A DNA stretch of 15,120 nucleotides from Gammaproteobacteria bacterium (GCA_029864225.1 JAOTTU010000036.1:1-15120); one strand, 5' to 3'; positions 7,857-15,120 are shown, counted from the first letter of the stretch. Notes: a model not told the origin generated them from the sequence alone. Translations and numbers: made by a program.

Positions 7857-10415
7857 CTACAGACGCCTGGCGACCTCGGTCCGTTCAAACACCTCGATCT
7901 GGTCGCCGGCCTTGACGCTGTAATTTTTCACGCCGATACCGCATTCGGTTCCGGCCTTGACCTCGTTGACATCGTCCTTGAAGCGGCGCAGCGATTCAAG
8001 CTCGCCTTCGAAGATGACCACATTGTCACGCAGGACCCTGATCGGGGAACTGCGGCGTACCACGCCCTCGACTACGATGCAGCCCGCGATATCGCCCAGC
8101 TTGCGTGACAGGAATACCTCCTTGACCTCGGCAAGCCCGATGATTTCCTCCTTGACCTCGGGTGACAGCATGCCGCTGGCCGCGTTTTTCACATCATCGA
8201 TGGCATTGTAGATCACGCTGTAATACTTGAGGTCAACGTTATTTTCCTCTACCAGGCGCCTGGCCGAGGCATCGGCCCGCACATTGAAACCGATGATGAT
8301 GGCATTCGAGGCCACCGCCAGGTTGACATCGGACTCATTGATACCACCGACGCCGCTGGATACCACCTTGACCTTCACCTCGCGCTCTTCCGAGGCGATA
8401 TTGACCAGGGCATCTCTCAGGGCCTCGGCACTGCCCTGCACATCGGCCTTGAGCACGATGTTCAGGGCCGCTGCCTGGCCCTCGCCCACTTGCGAGAACA
8501 CATCCTCCAGCCGCGCCTGCTGTTGCGTGGCGAGGCGCTGGTCACGGGATTTCTCATGGCGTCGCATGGCAAGCTCACGGGCCTTGCGTTCATCGGTCAC
8601 CACGATCACCTCGTCACCGGCATTGGGCACCGCCGACAGGCCCAGGATCAGCGCCGGCATCGACGGGCCGGCCGCTTCGATCTGCGCGCCCTTTTCGTCG
8701 AACATGGCACGCACCCGCCCGTATTCCTCACCGGTCAGGATCAGGTCGCCGCGGCGCAGTATGCCGTTCTGCACCAGGATGGTGGCCACCGCGCCACGCC
8801 CCTTGTCGAGGCTCGATTCCACCACGATGCCGGAGGCCGGGCAGTCCTTGACGGCTGTCAGTTCCAGCATCTCCGACTGCAGCAGCAAGGCATCGAGAAG
8901 ATTGTCGATACCCTCACCGGTCTTGGCCGAGACCGGCACGAACATGGTGTCGCCACCCCAGTCCTCCGGGATGACCTCGAGGGCGGCCAGCTCGTTCTTG
9001 ACACGCTCCAGGTCGGCCTCCGGCTTGTCGATCTTGTTGATCGCCACCACCAGCGGGACCCCGGCCGCCCGGGCATGCTGGACGGCCTCCTGGGTCTGCG
9101 GTTTCACGCCGTCGTCCGCCGCCACCACCAGGATCACGATATCCGTGACCTGGGCACCGCGTGCGCGCATGGCGGTAAAGGCCGCGTGGCCCGGGGTGTC
9201 AAGGAAGCTGATCATGCCTTTCGGGGTTTCCACGTGATAGGCACCGATGTGCTGGGTGATGCCGCCAGCCTCGCCTTCGGCCACCCGGGTAGTGCGAATA
9301 TAGTCCAGCAGCGAGGTCTTGCCGTGGTCAACGTGGCCCATGATGGTGACCACCGGGGGGCGTGATGTTCTTTCGCCCGAGATTTCCCTGGCCTGCTGCT
9401 CGAGTTCCGCCTCCAGGACATCAGCCTGCATCGGCTTGGCAATGTGGCCCATTTCCTCGACCACCAGGATCGCCGTGTCCTGGTCGAGCACCTGGTTGAT
9501 GGTGGCCATGACCCCCATCTTCATCATCGTCTTGATGACATCGGCCGCCTTCACGGACATCTTCTGGGCCAGCTCCGATACCACGATATTCTCCGGCACC
9601 TCGACCTGGCGCACGACCGGGGCCGTGGGCCTTTCAAAGCCGTGCTCGCCGGTCGAGGCAATGGTGACCCTTCTTGCGCTTCGTGGCTTCTTCTTGCGGC
9701 GCCCGCTCTTGTCAGCGGCGACATGCAGCTCCTGGCGACCATAACGGGTATGTTTGCCGGCATCATCCTTGCGCTTGGCCTTGCGATCAGCTTCAGCCGC
9801 CTTTTTCTGGCGGTCTTCTTCCCGCACTAGCGCCTCGGTTGCGGCCAGCGACTGCTGCTTGGCCGCCTCCGCGGCCTTGGATTTTTCCTCCTGCTCGGCC
9901 TTGAGCCGGGACTCCTCTGCGGCGCGCATTTCTTCCTCGCGCCGGTGCGAATCTTCCTTCTCCTTGCGGATCGCCTCGAGCCGGGCCTGTTCTTCCGCCT
10001 CGATGCGCGCCTTCTCGGCGGCCTCCTGTTCCAGGCGATCTTCTTCCTCGGCAATCAGGTCGGCACGTTTTACATAGGTGCGTTTCTTGCGCACCTCGAC
10101 TGTCACGATCTTCTTTTCAGTGCGCGCACCGCGCAGGGCGCCGCGTGCCCCGGGGGCACGTGCAGCGGGCACGCTGGTCTGCAGCTCGCTCAGTGACTTG
10201 CGCTTCAGGGTGATCTTCTTCGGGGCCGCGTTTGAGGCAGTGCCGCGCTTGCCGTGACTCTCCCTCAGGAAGTCGAGTAGCTGGGTCTTCTGGCTCTCGG
10301 AAATAGTGGCGTTTTCATCGCCGATTTCCATACCCGCCTCGACCAGCTGGACCAGCAGGCGTTCGGCAGGCACGCCGACCACATCGGCGAACTGTTTTAC
10401 TGTGACATTAGTCAT
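7857..10415 (-). CDS. infB: Translation initiation factor IF-2
   Basis: IF-2 is the GTPase that brings fMet-tRNA to the 30S subunit and promotes 50S joining. The 852 residues (E. coli 890) comprise an IF2_N module at about 1-52, a basic linker, a long charged coiled-coil-like stretch at about 118-215, a second IF2_N-like module from about 272, and the G domain. G-domain motifs are GHVDHGKT at 360-367, DTPGH at 406-410 and NKID at 460-463. Domains II to IV follow, with the C-terminal part that binds fMet. The start has AGGAG 10 bases upstream, and the gene lies 16 bases after nusA, so the two are surely co-transcribed. M163 within the charged region is preceded by GAGGAAGAA, a possible internal start for a shorter IF2 form as in E. 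coli. Confidence 0.98.
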   Translation of the reverse strand: MTNVTVKQFADVVGVPAERLLVQLVEAGMEIGDENATISESQKTQLLDFLRESHGKRGTASNAAPKKITLKRKSLSELQTSVPAARAPGARGALRGARTEKKIVTVEVRKKRTYVKRADLIAEEEDRLEQEAAEKARIEAEEQARLEAIRKEKEDSHRREEEMRAAEESRLKAEQEEKSKAAEAAKQQSLAATEALVREEDRQKKAAEADRKAKRKDDAGKHTRYGRQELHVAADKSGRRKKKPRSARRVTIASTGEHGFERPTAPVVRQVEVPENIVVSELAQKMSVKAADVIKTMMKMGVMATINQVLDQDTAILVVEEMGHIAKPMQADVLEAELEQQAREISGERTSRPPVVTIMGHVDHGKTSLLDYIRTTRVAEGEAGGITQHIGAYHVETPKGMISFLDTPGHAAFTAMRARGAQVTDIVILVVAADDGVKPQTQEAVQHARAAGVPLVVAINKIDKPEADLERVKNELAALEVIPEDWGGDTMFVPVSAKTGEGIDNLLDALLLQSEMLELTAVKDCPASGIVVESSLDKGRGAVATILVQNGILRRGDLILTGEEYGRVRAMFDEKGAQIEAAGPSMPALILGLSAVPNAGDEVIVVTDERKARELAMRRHEKSRDQRLATQQQARLEDVFSQVGEGQAAALNIVLKADVQGSAEALRDALVNIASEEREVKVKVVSSGVGGINESDVNLAVASNAIIIGFNVRADASARRLVEENNVDLKYYSVIYNAIDDVKNAASGMLSPEVKEEIIGLAEVKEVFLSRKLGDIAGCIVVEGVVRRSSPIRVLRDNVVIFEGELESLRRFKDDVNEVKAGTECGIGVKNYSVKAGDQIEVFERTEVARRL

Positions 10416-10431
10416 ACCCTATCTGCTCCTG

Positions 10432-11979
10432 TCAGTCCTGCGCCTCTTCCGCAAACCATGGCGCCCGTGCCGTCATGATCAGATTGCCGGCACGTTCCTC
10501 ATCCATACCTTCGACCTCCATGATGTCGTCGACGGCCTGCTCCGCCAGGTCCTCCATGCTGAGGATGTCCCGGCTGGCCAGTTGATAGGCCAGTTCACGG
10601 TCCATGCCTTCCATTTCCAGCAGGTCCTGCGCCGGTTCCTTGTCACCGATCTTTTCCTCGTTGATGATGGCCTGTGTCAGCAGCACGTCACGCGCCCGGC
10701 CGCGCAGTTCGTCGACAATCTCTTCCCCGAACTCCTCGACCTCCAGCAGCTCGCTCTTGGGCACATAGACAATCTCCTCGATGGTCGAAAAGCCCTCCTG
10801 CACCAGGATGGCAGCAATCTCCTCGTCCACGTCGAGCTGCTCCTTGAACAGGATCTGCAGCTCGCGGGCCTCGGCCTCGCTCTTTTCCTCGGCCTGTGAT
10901 TCATCCATGATATTGAGTTCCCAGCCGGTCAGCTGGCTGGCCAGGCGCACATTCTGCCCGGCACGGCCGATCGCCTGAGAGAGCTGTTCCTCGCTCACCG
11001 CAATGTCCATGGTGTGGGTGTCCTCGTCGACCACGATCGAGCTCACCTCGGCCGGTGACATCGCGTTGATGACGAACTGCGCAGAGTTCTCGTCCCAGAG
11101 AATGATATCGACGCGCTCACCGGACAGTTCCGTGGACACGGTCTGCACCCGGGAGCCGCGCATGCCGACGCAGGCGCCCACCGGGTCGATGCGCGGGTCA
11201 TTGCTCTTGACGGCAATCTTGGCGCGCAGTCCGGGATCGCGGGCCGCGCCCAGGATCTCGATCAGGCCCTGGCCGACCTCGGGCACCTCGAGCTTGAACA
11301 GTTCGATCAGGAACTGGGGGGCCACCCGGCTGACAAACAGCTGCGGGCCTCGCTGTTCCGCACTGACCTCCCTCAGGTAGCCGCGCAGGCGGTCACCTGG
11401 CCGCACAGCCTCGCGCGGGATCATTTCCTCGCGCAGGATAATGGCTTCGGCATTGCTGCCCAGGTCGAGGTAGACATTGCCGCGCTCGACGCGCTTGACG
11501 ACACCGGTTACCAGACTGCCGACGCGGTCGGTGTAGGCCGCCACAACCTGTGCGCGCTCGGCCTCGCGCACCTTCTGCACGATGACCTGCTTCGCCGTCT
11601 GGGCACCGATGCGGCCGAAGTCGACCGACTCCATGGGCTCCTCGATAAAGTCGCCATGTTTCAGGGTCGGGTCCTTCTGCTGTGCCTCGGCCAGGGTGAT
11701 TTGGCGCTCCGGGTGCTCGTAGACCAGCACCTCCTCGCCAGGTTCGCCGGGTTCCTCGACCTCTTCGGGCACCTGTGTTTCGTCGATAACCTGCCAGCGG
11801 CGAAAGGTCTCATAGGCGCCGGTTTCCCTGTTGATAGCGATGCGCGCATCGATCTCTCCGCCATGCCGCTTGCGGGTGGCGGTGGCCAATGCGGCCTCGA
11901 TAGCCTGGAAAATGATCTCCTTGTCGATACCCTTTTCATTGGATACCACATCCACGACCAGCAAGATCTCTTTGTCCAT
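10432..11979 (-). CDS. nusA: Transcription termination/antitermination protein NusA
   Basis: NusA binds RNA polymerase and nascent RNA, prolongs pauses, assists intrinsic termination and takes part in antitermination at rRNA operons. The 515 residues (E. coli 495) contain the N-terminal polymerase-binding domain, an S1 domain from about 151, KH1 with GMRG at 272-275 and KH2 with GRAG at 338-341. Two acidic helix-hairpin-helix repeats follow, from about 377 and 452, equivalent to E. coli AR1 and AR2. An acidic, Pro/Gly-rich stretch at about 71-88 has no counterpart in E. coli NusA and accounts for most of the extra length. The ATG has GGAGG 9 bases upstream and lies 27 bases after rimP. In E. 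coli NusA represses its own operon; the terminator hairpins before rimP make that plausible here. Confidence 0.97.
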   Translation of the reverse strand: MDKEILLVVDVVSNEKGIDKEIIFQAIEAALATATRKRHGGEIDARIAINRETGAYETFRRWQVIDETQVPEEVEEPGEPGEEVLVYEHPERQITLAEAQQKDPTLKHGDFIEEPMESVDFGRIGAQTAKQVIVQKVREAERAQVVAAYTDRVGSLVTGVVKRVERGNVYLDLGSNAEAIILREEMIPREAVRPGDRLRGYLREVSAEQRGPQLFVSRVAPQFLIELFKLEVPEVGQGLIEILGAARDPGLRAKIAVKSNDPRIDPVGACVGMRGSRVQTVSTELSGERVDIILWDENSAQFVINAMSPAEVSSIVVDEDTHTMDIAVSEEQLSQAIGRAGQNVRLASQLTGWELNIMDESQAEEKSEAEARELQILFKEQLDVDEEIAAILVQEGFSTIEEIVYVPKSELLEVEEFGEEIVDELRGRARDVLLTQAIINEEKIGDKEPAQDLLEMEGMDRELAYQLASRDILSMEDLAEQAVDDIMEVEGMDEERAGNLIMTARAPWFAEEAQD

Positions 11980-12006
11980 TTCTTAAAACCTCCGAATCCG
12001 CATCAT

Positions 12007-12462
12007 TCAGTATTCCGGCACCAAACGCGCCTGTTCAATCTGATCAAACGGCAGGCTGACATCAACGCCATCCTGCTCGATGACAACATTCCCGTCTTCA
12101 ATACCCCGCAGCCGGCCCTTGAACTTGCGGCGCCCCTCCAGCGGATAGCCAAGGCGCAGCTTGATCAGGCTGCCGGCAAAGCGCTCATAGTCACCCGGCC
12201 TGAACAACAGGCGGTCAAGGCCCGGCGAGGACACCTCCAGGGTGTAGTTCCCCGGTATCGGGTCCTCCACATCCAGCAGGCCGCTGACCTGGTGACTGAC
12301 GGTCTGGCAGTCATCCACCGTGATGCCCTGCTCGTTGTCGATATAGACACGCAACAGGCCACCGCCATGCTCACCGCTACGGTATTCCACGCCGACGAAC
12401 TCGTATCCGAGCGCCTGTACCGCCGGCTTCAACAACTCGCCTATGTGTAACGGATCCTGCAT
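12007..12462 (-). CDS. rimP: Ribosome maturation factor RimP
   Basis: RimP binds free 30S subunits and helps assembly of the 3' domain, as shown in E. coli. The 151 residues match the family length (150-154). Recognisable are the N-terminal LKPAVQALGYEFVGVEY, LRVYIDNEQGITVDDCQTVSHQVSGLLD, and the family signature YTLEVSSPGLDRLLFRPGDYERF, then the C-terminal SH3-like beta domain. The frame is open far upstream, through the tRNA and into nuoN. I chose the ATG at 12460-12462 because it matches the family N-terminus and has GGAG at 12471-12474, 8 bases away. An in-frame ATG 15 codons upstream (12505-12507) is a possible second start that would read through the terminator hairpin. It is the first protein gene of the nusA-infB group. 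Confidence 0.94.
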   Translation of the reverse strand: MQDPLHIGELLKPAVQALGYEFVGVEYRSGEHGGGLLRVYIDNEQGITVDDCQTVSHQVSGLLDVEDPIPGNYTLEVSSPGLDRLLFRPGDYERFAGSLIKLRLGYPLEGRRKFKGRLRGIEDGNVVIEQDGVDVSLPFDQIEQARLVPEY

Positions 12463-12480
12463 CACCCTGTCTCCGGAAAC

Positions 12481-12501
12481 AAAAAATGGGCCTAAGGCCC
12501 A
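12481..12501 (-). terminator. Intrinsic terminator or attenuator in the rimP leader
   Basis: On the minus strand TGGGCC and GGCCCA form a 6-bp stem with a TTA loop, followed directly by six T residues and, after a G, three more. It lies between the rimP promoter-like site and the rimP ribosome binding site, which starts only 7 bases past the six-T run. Transcripts entering rimP from either upstream promoter must pass it, so it probably acts as an attenuator rather than a full stop. Confidence 0.8.
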
Positions 12502-12531
12502 CTCCATGAACTCCGAATTATTATCTTGGCA

Positions 12532-12560
12532 AGTATAGCAAAATGCCTCGCCTCGCCCAA
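12532..12560 (-). promoter_or_regulatory. Extended -10 promoter for rimP-nusA-infB
   Basis: On the minus strand TATACT (12532-12537) is preceded by TGC, giving an extended -10 element. TTGGGC (12555-12560) is 17 bases further upstream as a weak -35. Transcription would begin near 12525 (inferred), about 24 bases before the terminator hairpin. This provides a promoter for rimP and nusA separate from the tRNA promoter. Confidence 0.65.
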
Positions 12561-12593
12561 GCGTTAACCCTGCGGATGTCCTTATCCTGTAAC

Positions 12594-12615
12594 AAAAAAA
12601 CCCCAAACTCGGGGT
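12594..12615 (-). terminator. Intrinsic terminator after tRNA-fMet
   Basis: ACCCC and GGGGT on the minus strand form a 5-bp stem with a 6-base loop, followed by six more T residues. It starts 12 bases after the CCA end of the tRNA, and five A residues precede it. This would release a short tRNA precursor and make the tRNA largely a separate transcript from rimP-nusA. Confidence 0.8.
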
Positions 12616-12627
12616 CCTTTTTGCAAT

Positions 12628-12704
12628 TGGTAGCGGGGGCAGGATTTGAACCTGCGACCTTCGGGTTATGAGCCCGACGAGCTGCCAGACTGCTCCACCC
12701 CGCA
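12628..12704 (-). tRNA. metY: Initiator tRNA-fMet (CAU)
   Basis: The 77-base gene folds as a complete cloverleaf with anticodon CAT (plus-strand ATG at 12668-12670) and an encoded CCA end. Initiator hallmarks are all present: the three consecutive G-C pairs in the anticodon stem (GGG29-31 with CCC39-41), the A11-U24 pair in the D stem, and no Watson-Crick pair at 1-72. Unusually, the 1-72 position appears as U-U instead of the common C-A. It is placed as metY is in E. coli, ahead of rimP-nusA-infB, and has its own promoter and terminator. The symbol is assigned by that synteny. Confidence 0.97.
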
Positions 12705-12717
12705 GCAACGGCCGGGA

Positions 12718-12746
12718 AGTGTAACGACTGGACCCGGCTATTTCAA
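12718..12746 (-). promoter_or_regulatory. Promoter of the initiator tRNA
   Basis: TTGAAA (12741-12746) and TACACT (12718-12723) on the minus strand are separated by exactly 17 bases. The -10 box ends 13 bases before the mature tRNA 5' end. The bases after it, TCCCGGCC, form a GC-rich discriminator, as found at stable-RNA promoters under stringent (ppGpp) control; such control here is inference. The remaining bases from 12747 to the nuoN stop hold only a weak GGTGGC/GCCACC inverted repeat. Confidence 0.75.
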
Positions 12747-12833
12747 CCCTTCGATCCCGGTGGCGGCAACCAGGCCACCCGTGGGCTGACCGTTGTGGCT
12801 GGCGGAATGGGGGGTTTGGCGGGAAGGGGGCCG

Positions 12834-14270
12834 TCAGGCCAGGACGGCGGCGCACAGGGCCAGCAGCGCGCCCGGGAACACCCCGAGGCCCAGGACAGCA
12901 AGGCCGTTGAGGCTCATGGCGATCTGCAGGTCGGTGCTGGCGTGCAGGGGTTCCCCGGTCTCCGGCTCGTCGAAGTACATCAGCTTGACCACGCGGATGT
13001 AGTAGAAGGCACCGATGATGGAGAAGAACACCGCCACGATAGCCAGCCACACCATGTCGACGTGGATAACCGCCTGCAACACGGACAGCTTGGCGTAGAA
13101 ACCGACGGTGGGCGGTAATCCCGCCATGGAGAACATCAGAATCAGCATCATCAGGGCGAACCACGGGCTGCGCCCGTTGAGACCCTTGAAATCGTCCAGC
13201 CGGTCGGCCTCGAACCCGGCGCGGCTGAGCAGGATGATCATGCCGAAGCCGCCGATCGCCATCAGCGCGTAGGTGATGGCATAGAACATGGCGGCGGAAT
13301 AACCCGCGGCGGTACCGGCGATCAGGCCCAGGATCAGGAAGCCGACATGCGAAATGGTCGAATAGGCCAGCATGCGCTTGATATTGGTCTGGGCAATGGC
13401 GATGACATTACCGATGGCGAGCGACAGCACCGCCAGGATGGTCAGCATATCCTGCCAGTCGGCCGACAGCCCGCCCAGGGTCTGGTCCAGCAGGCGCATG
13501 GCCATGGCGAAAGCGGCGATCTTGGGTGCGCTGCCGATAAACAGCGTAACCGGCGTGGGCGCCCCATGGTAGACATCGGGTACCCACATGTGGAATGGCA
13601 CGGCGCCGAACTTGAAGGCCAGCCCGACCACGATGAAACACAGGGCGAAGATATGGATCATCCCCATCTTGCTGCTGGCGGAGAGCGCGGCGGCAACCTC
13701 GGCGATATCCAGGCTGCCGGTCGCGCCATAGAGCATGGAGATGCCGTACAGCAGCATGCCCGAGGCCAGTGCGCCCAGGACGAAGTATTTCATCGCGGCC
13801 TCGGACGCCTCCGCCGATTCGCGGTTGAAGGCCACCAGCGCATACAGCGACAGTGACAGCAGTTCCAGGCCGAGGTAAATGGTCAGCAGGTTGTGGGCGG
13901 AGACCAGCACCATCATGCCCAGTACGGCAAACAGGCCAAGCACATAGTACTCGCCACGGAAGATCCCGCGTGCCACCAGGTAGGCGCGTGAATAAATGAA
14001 CACCCCGAAGGTAATCAGGAAGATACACGTCTTCAACAGGGCCGCCATGGGGTCACTGACAAAGGTCCCGTTCAGCACCACCGCGACTTCGTTATCGAGC
14101 ATGCCCCAGCTGATCAGGGCAGCGACCAGAAGCGTTGCCAGCGACAGGAGATAACTGATGATGCGGCGCTCTTCGCTGATAAAGACGTCGACCATCAGGA
14201 TGACGCACGCCATGGTGAGCACAAAGATCTCGGTCGACAGGGGTGCAAAATCAGATAACGCGATATTCAT
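12834..14270 (-). CDS. nuoN: NADH-quinone oxidoreductase subunit N
   Basis: NuoN is one of three antiporter-like membrane subunits through which complex I pumps protons while passing electrons from NADH to quinone. The 478 residues (E. coli about 485) are almost entirely hydrophobic, consistent with 14 transmembrane helices. The charged channel residues are in place: E136 in YLGLELLSL, K220 in GLAFKFGAVPFHMW, K250 in IGSAPKIAAFAM and K394 in GFYAKLSVL, matching the essential Glu and Lys residues of the family. HGAPTPVTLFIGSAPK and the PPTVGFYAK segment are family signatures. The ATG has a modest AGGG 7 bases upstream and lies 12 bases after the nuoM stop. It is the last gene of the nuo operon, followed by the tRNA-fMet promoter with no clear intrinsic terminator. 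Confidence 0.97.
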   Translation of the reverse strand: MNIALSDFAPLSTEIFVLTMACVILMVDVFISEERRIISYLLSLATLLVAALISWGMLDNEVAVVLNGTFVSDPMAALLKTCIFLITFGVFIYSRAYLVARGIFRGEYYVLGLFAVLGMMVLVSAHNLLTIYLGLELLSLSLYALVAFNRESAEASEAAMKYFVLGALASGMLLYGISMLYGATGSLDIAEVAAALSASSKMGMIHIFALCFIVVGLAFKFGAVPFHMWVPDVYHGAPTPVTLFIGSAPKIAAFAMAMRLLDQTLGGLSADWQDMLTILAVLSLAIGNVIAIAQTNIKRMLAYSTISHVGFLILGLIAGTAAGYSAAMFYAITYALMAIGGFGMIILLSRAGFEADRLDDFKGLNGRSPWFALMMLILMFSMAGLPPTVGFYAKLSVLQAVIHVDMVWLAIVAVFFSIIGAFYYIRVVKLMYFDEPETGEPLHASTDLQIAMSLNGLAVLGLGVFPGALLALCAAVLA

Positions 14271-14282
14271 GTGACTACCCTG

Positions 14283-15120
14283 TTAGTTTCCCGTACCGAG
14301 CAGGGCCAGCCCTGCCGCGTGCGGCAGCTTGGATACCGAGACATGGGCCAGCAGGTTATCCACGCTGGCGTGCATGACCTCGATCAGCGGCGCGGGCCAC
14401 AGCCCGAACAGCAGCACCACGACCGCCAGGCTCGCCAGGATGGTGAACTCGCGCTTGTTGATGTCCTCGAGCTGGCGCACGCCGTCGTTGGCGATTTCGC
14501 CGAAAATGACCCGCTTGACCAGCCACAGGCTGTAGGCCGCGCCCAGTATCAGGGTCGTTGCCGCCAGCAGGGCAAACCAGAAATTTGCCTTGAAGCTGGC
14601 GAGGATCACCATGAACTCGCCGACGAAGCCCGAGGTGCCCGGCAGGCCGGAATTGGCCAGGGCGAACAGCACCATGAAGGCAGCGAACACCGGCATGGTG
14701 TTGACCACCCCGCCGTAATCGCTGATCTGGCGACTGTGCAGCCGGTCGTAGAGCACCCCGACACAGAGGAACAGCGCCCCGGAGATGAAGCCGTGCGAGA
14801 TCATCTGCACCATGCCGCCCTCCATGCCGAGGGCCGCGCCCTGGGTGGAGCCGCTGTTGTCCAGCAGGGTGAACACCAGGAAGATGCCGAGGGTGACGAA
14901 GCCCATGTGGGCTATCGACGAATAGGCGATCAGCTTCTTCATGTCATCCTGCACCAGCGCGACGAAACCGATATAGACCACGGCGACCAGTGACATCAGG
15001 ATAATCAGCCAGTCCAGGGCGTGACTGGCATCCGGCGTAATCGGCAGGCTGAAACGCAGGAAGCCGTAGCCGCCGATCTTCAACATGATCGCCGCCAGGA
15101 TCACTGAGCCGCCGGTCGGT
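14283..15120 (-). CDS. nuoM: NADH-quinone oxidoreductase subunit M, C-terminal part
   Basis: NuoM is the second antiporter-like proton-pumping subunit of complex I, next to NuoN in the membrane arm. About 278 C-terminal residues of a roughly 500-residue protein are present; the gene continues beyond the window's right edge. The visible part begins inside the PTGGSVILAAIMLKIGGYG motif, whose lysine is the conserved central channel residue (E. coli K265). It goes on through DDMKKLIAYSSIAHMGFV and ANSGLPGTSGFVGEFM, both family signatures, with several transmembrane helices. A GTG at 15102-15104 could look like a start, but it encodes the valine of that conserved motif and is internal. TAA lies at 14283-14285. 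The order nuoM-nuoN is standard. Confidence 0.96.
   Translation of the reverse strand, partial: PTGGSVILAAIMLKIGGYGFLRFSLPITPDASHALDWLIILMSLVAVVYIGFVALVQDDMKKLIAYSSIAHMGFVTLGIFLVFTLLDNSGSTQGAALGMEGGMVQMISHGFISGALFLCVGVLYDRLHSRQISDYGGVVNTMPVFAAFMVLFALANSGLPGTSGFVGEFMVILASFKANFWFALLAATTLILGAAYSLWLVKRVIFGEIANDGVRQLEDINKREFTILASLAVVVLLFGLWPAPLIEVMHASVDNLLAHVSVSKLPHAAGLALLGTGN

Noticed and set aside
12759..12779. GGTGGC/GCCACC inverted repeat between nuoN and the tRNA promoter as a nuo terminator.
   Set aside because: It has a 9-base loop and no T run on the minus strand, so it is probably chance in GC-rich DNA.
12463..13164. A 385-codon frame ending in rimP.
   Set aside because: It runs back through the tRNA, two terminators and the 3' end of nuoN. 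Only the last 151 codons are RimP.

Overview
The window is GC-rich and has one of the best-conserved gene clusters of Gammaproteobacteria. The order initiator tRNA - rimP - nusA - infB - rbfA - truB - rpsO - pnp (all minus strand) matches the E. coli metY-nusA-infB-pnp cluster. Here it lies directly downstream of the last NADH dehydrogenase genes, nuoM and nuoN. That placement, with the protein sequences, suggests a free-living gammaproteobacterium outside the Enterobacterales, perhaps a purple-sulfur-type (Chromatiales-like) lineage. The lineage guess is inference; the class is well supported.

Layout, left to right. Positions 1-3742 (plus strand) hold the 3' part of gluQ (tRNA-Asp queuosine modification), a promoter-like -10 box, acs (acetyl-CoA synthetase), and 26 bases later a YheT-type alpha/beta hydrolase. 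A gap of 169 bases then holds the intrinsic terminator of the converging minus-strand cluster. Read in transcription order (right to left), the minus strand runs: nuoM (cut by the window edge), nuoN, a promoter, tRNA-fMet, an intrinsic terminator, a second promoter, a second terminator hairpin placed just before the rimP ribosome binding site, then rimP, nusA, infB, rbfA, truB, a third promoter, rpsO, pnp and the final terminator.

The minus-strand genes form a gene-expression module: initiator tRNA and IF2 for translation initiation; RimP, RbfA and S15 for 30S assembly; NusA for elongation, pausing and termination; TruB for tRNA pseudouridylation; and PNPase for RNA decay. NuoM and NuoN are proton-pumping subunits of complex I. 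Acs activates acetate to acetyl-CoA.

I see no mobile element, CRISPR array, phage gene, defence system or unknown gene cluster, and no coding gene that I could not assign. The points worth a second look are regulatory: a promoter followed almost at once by a terminator ahead of rimP-nusA, an in-frame upstream start that reads through that terminator, an initiator tRNA with an apparent U1-U72 mismatch, a possible internal start in infB, and a hairpin with an alternative pairing partner before rbfA.
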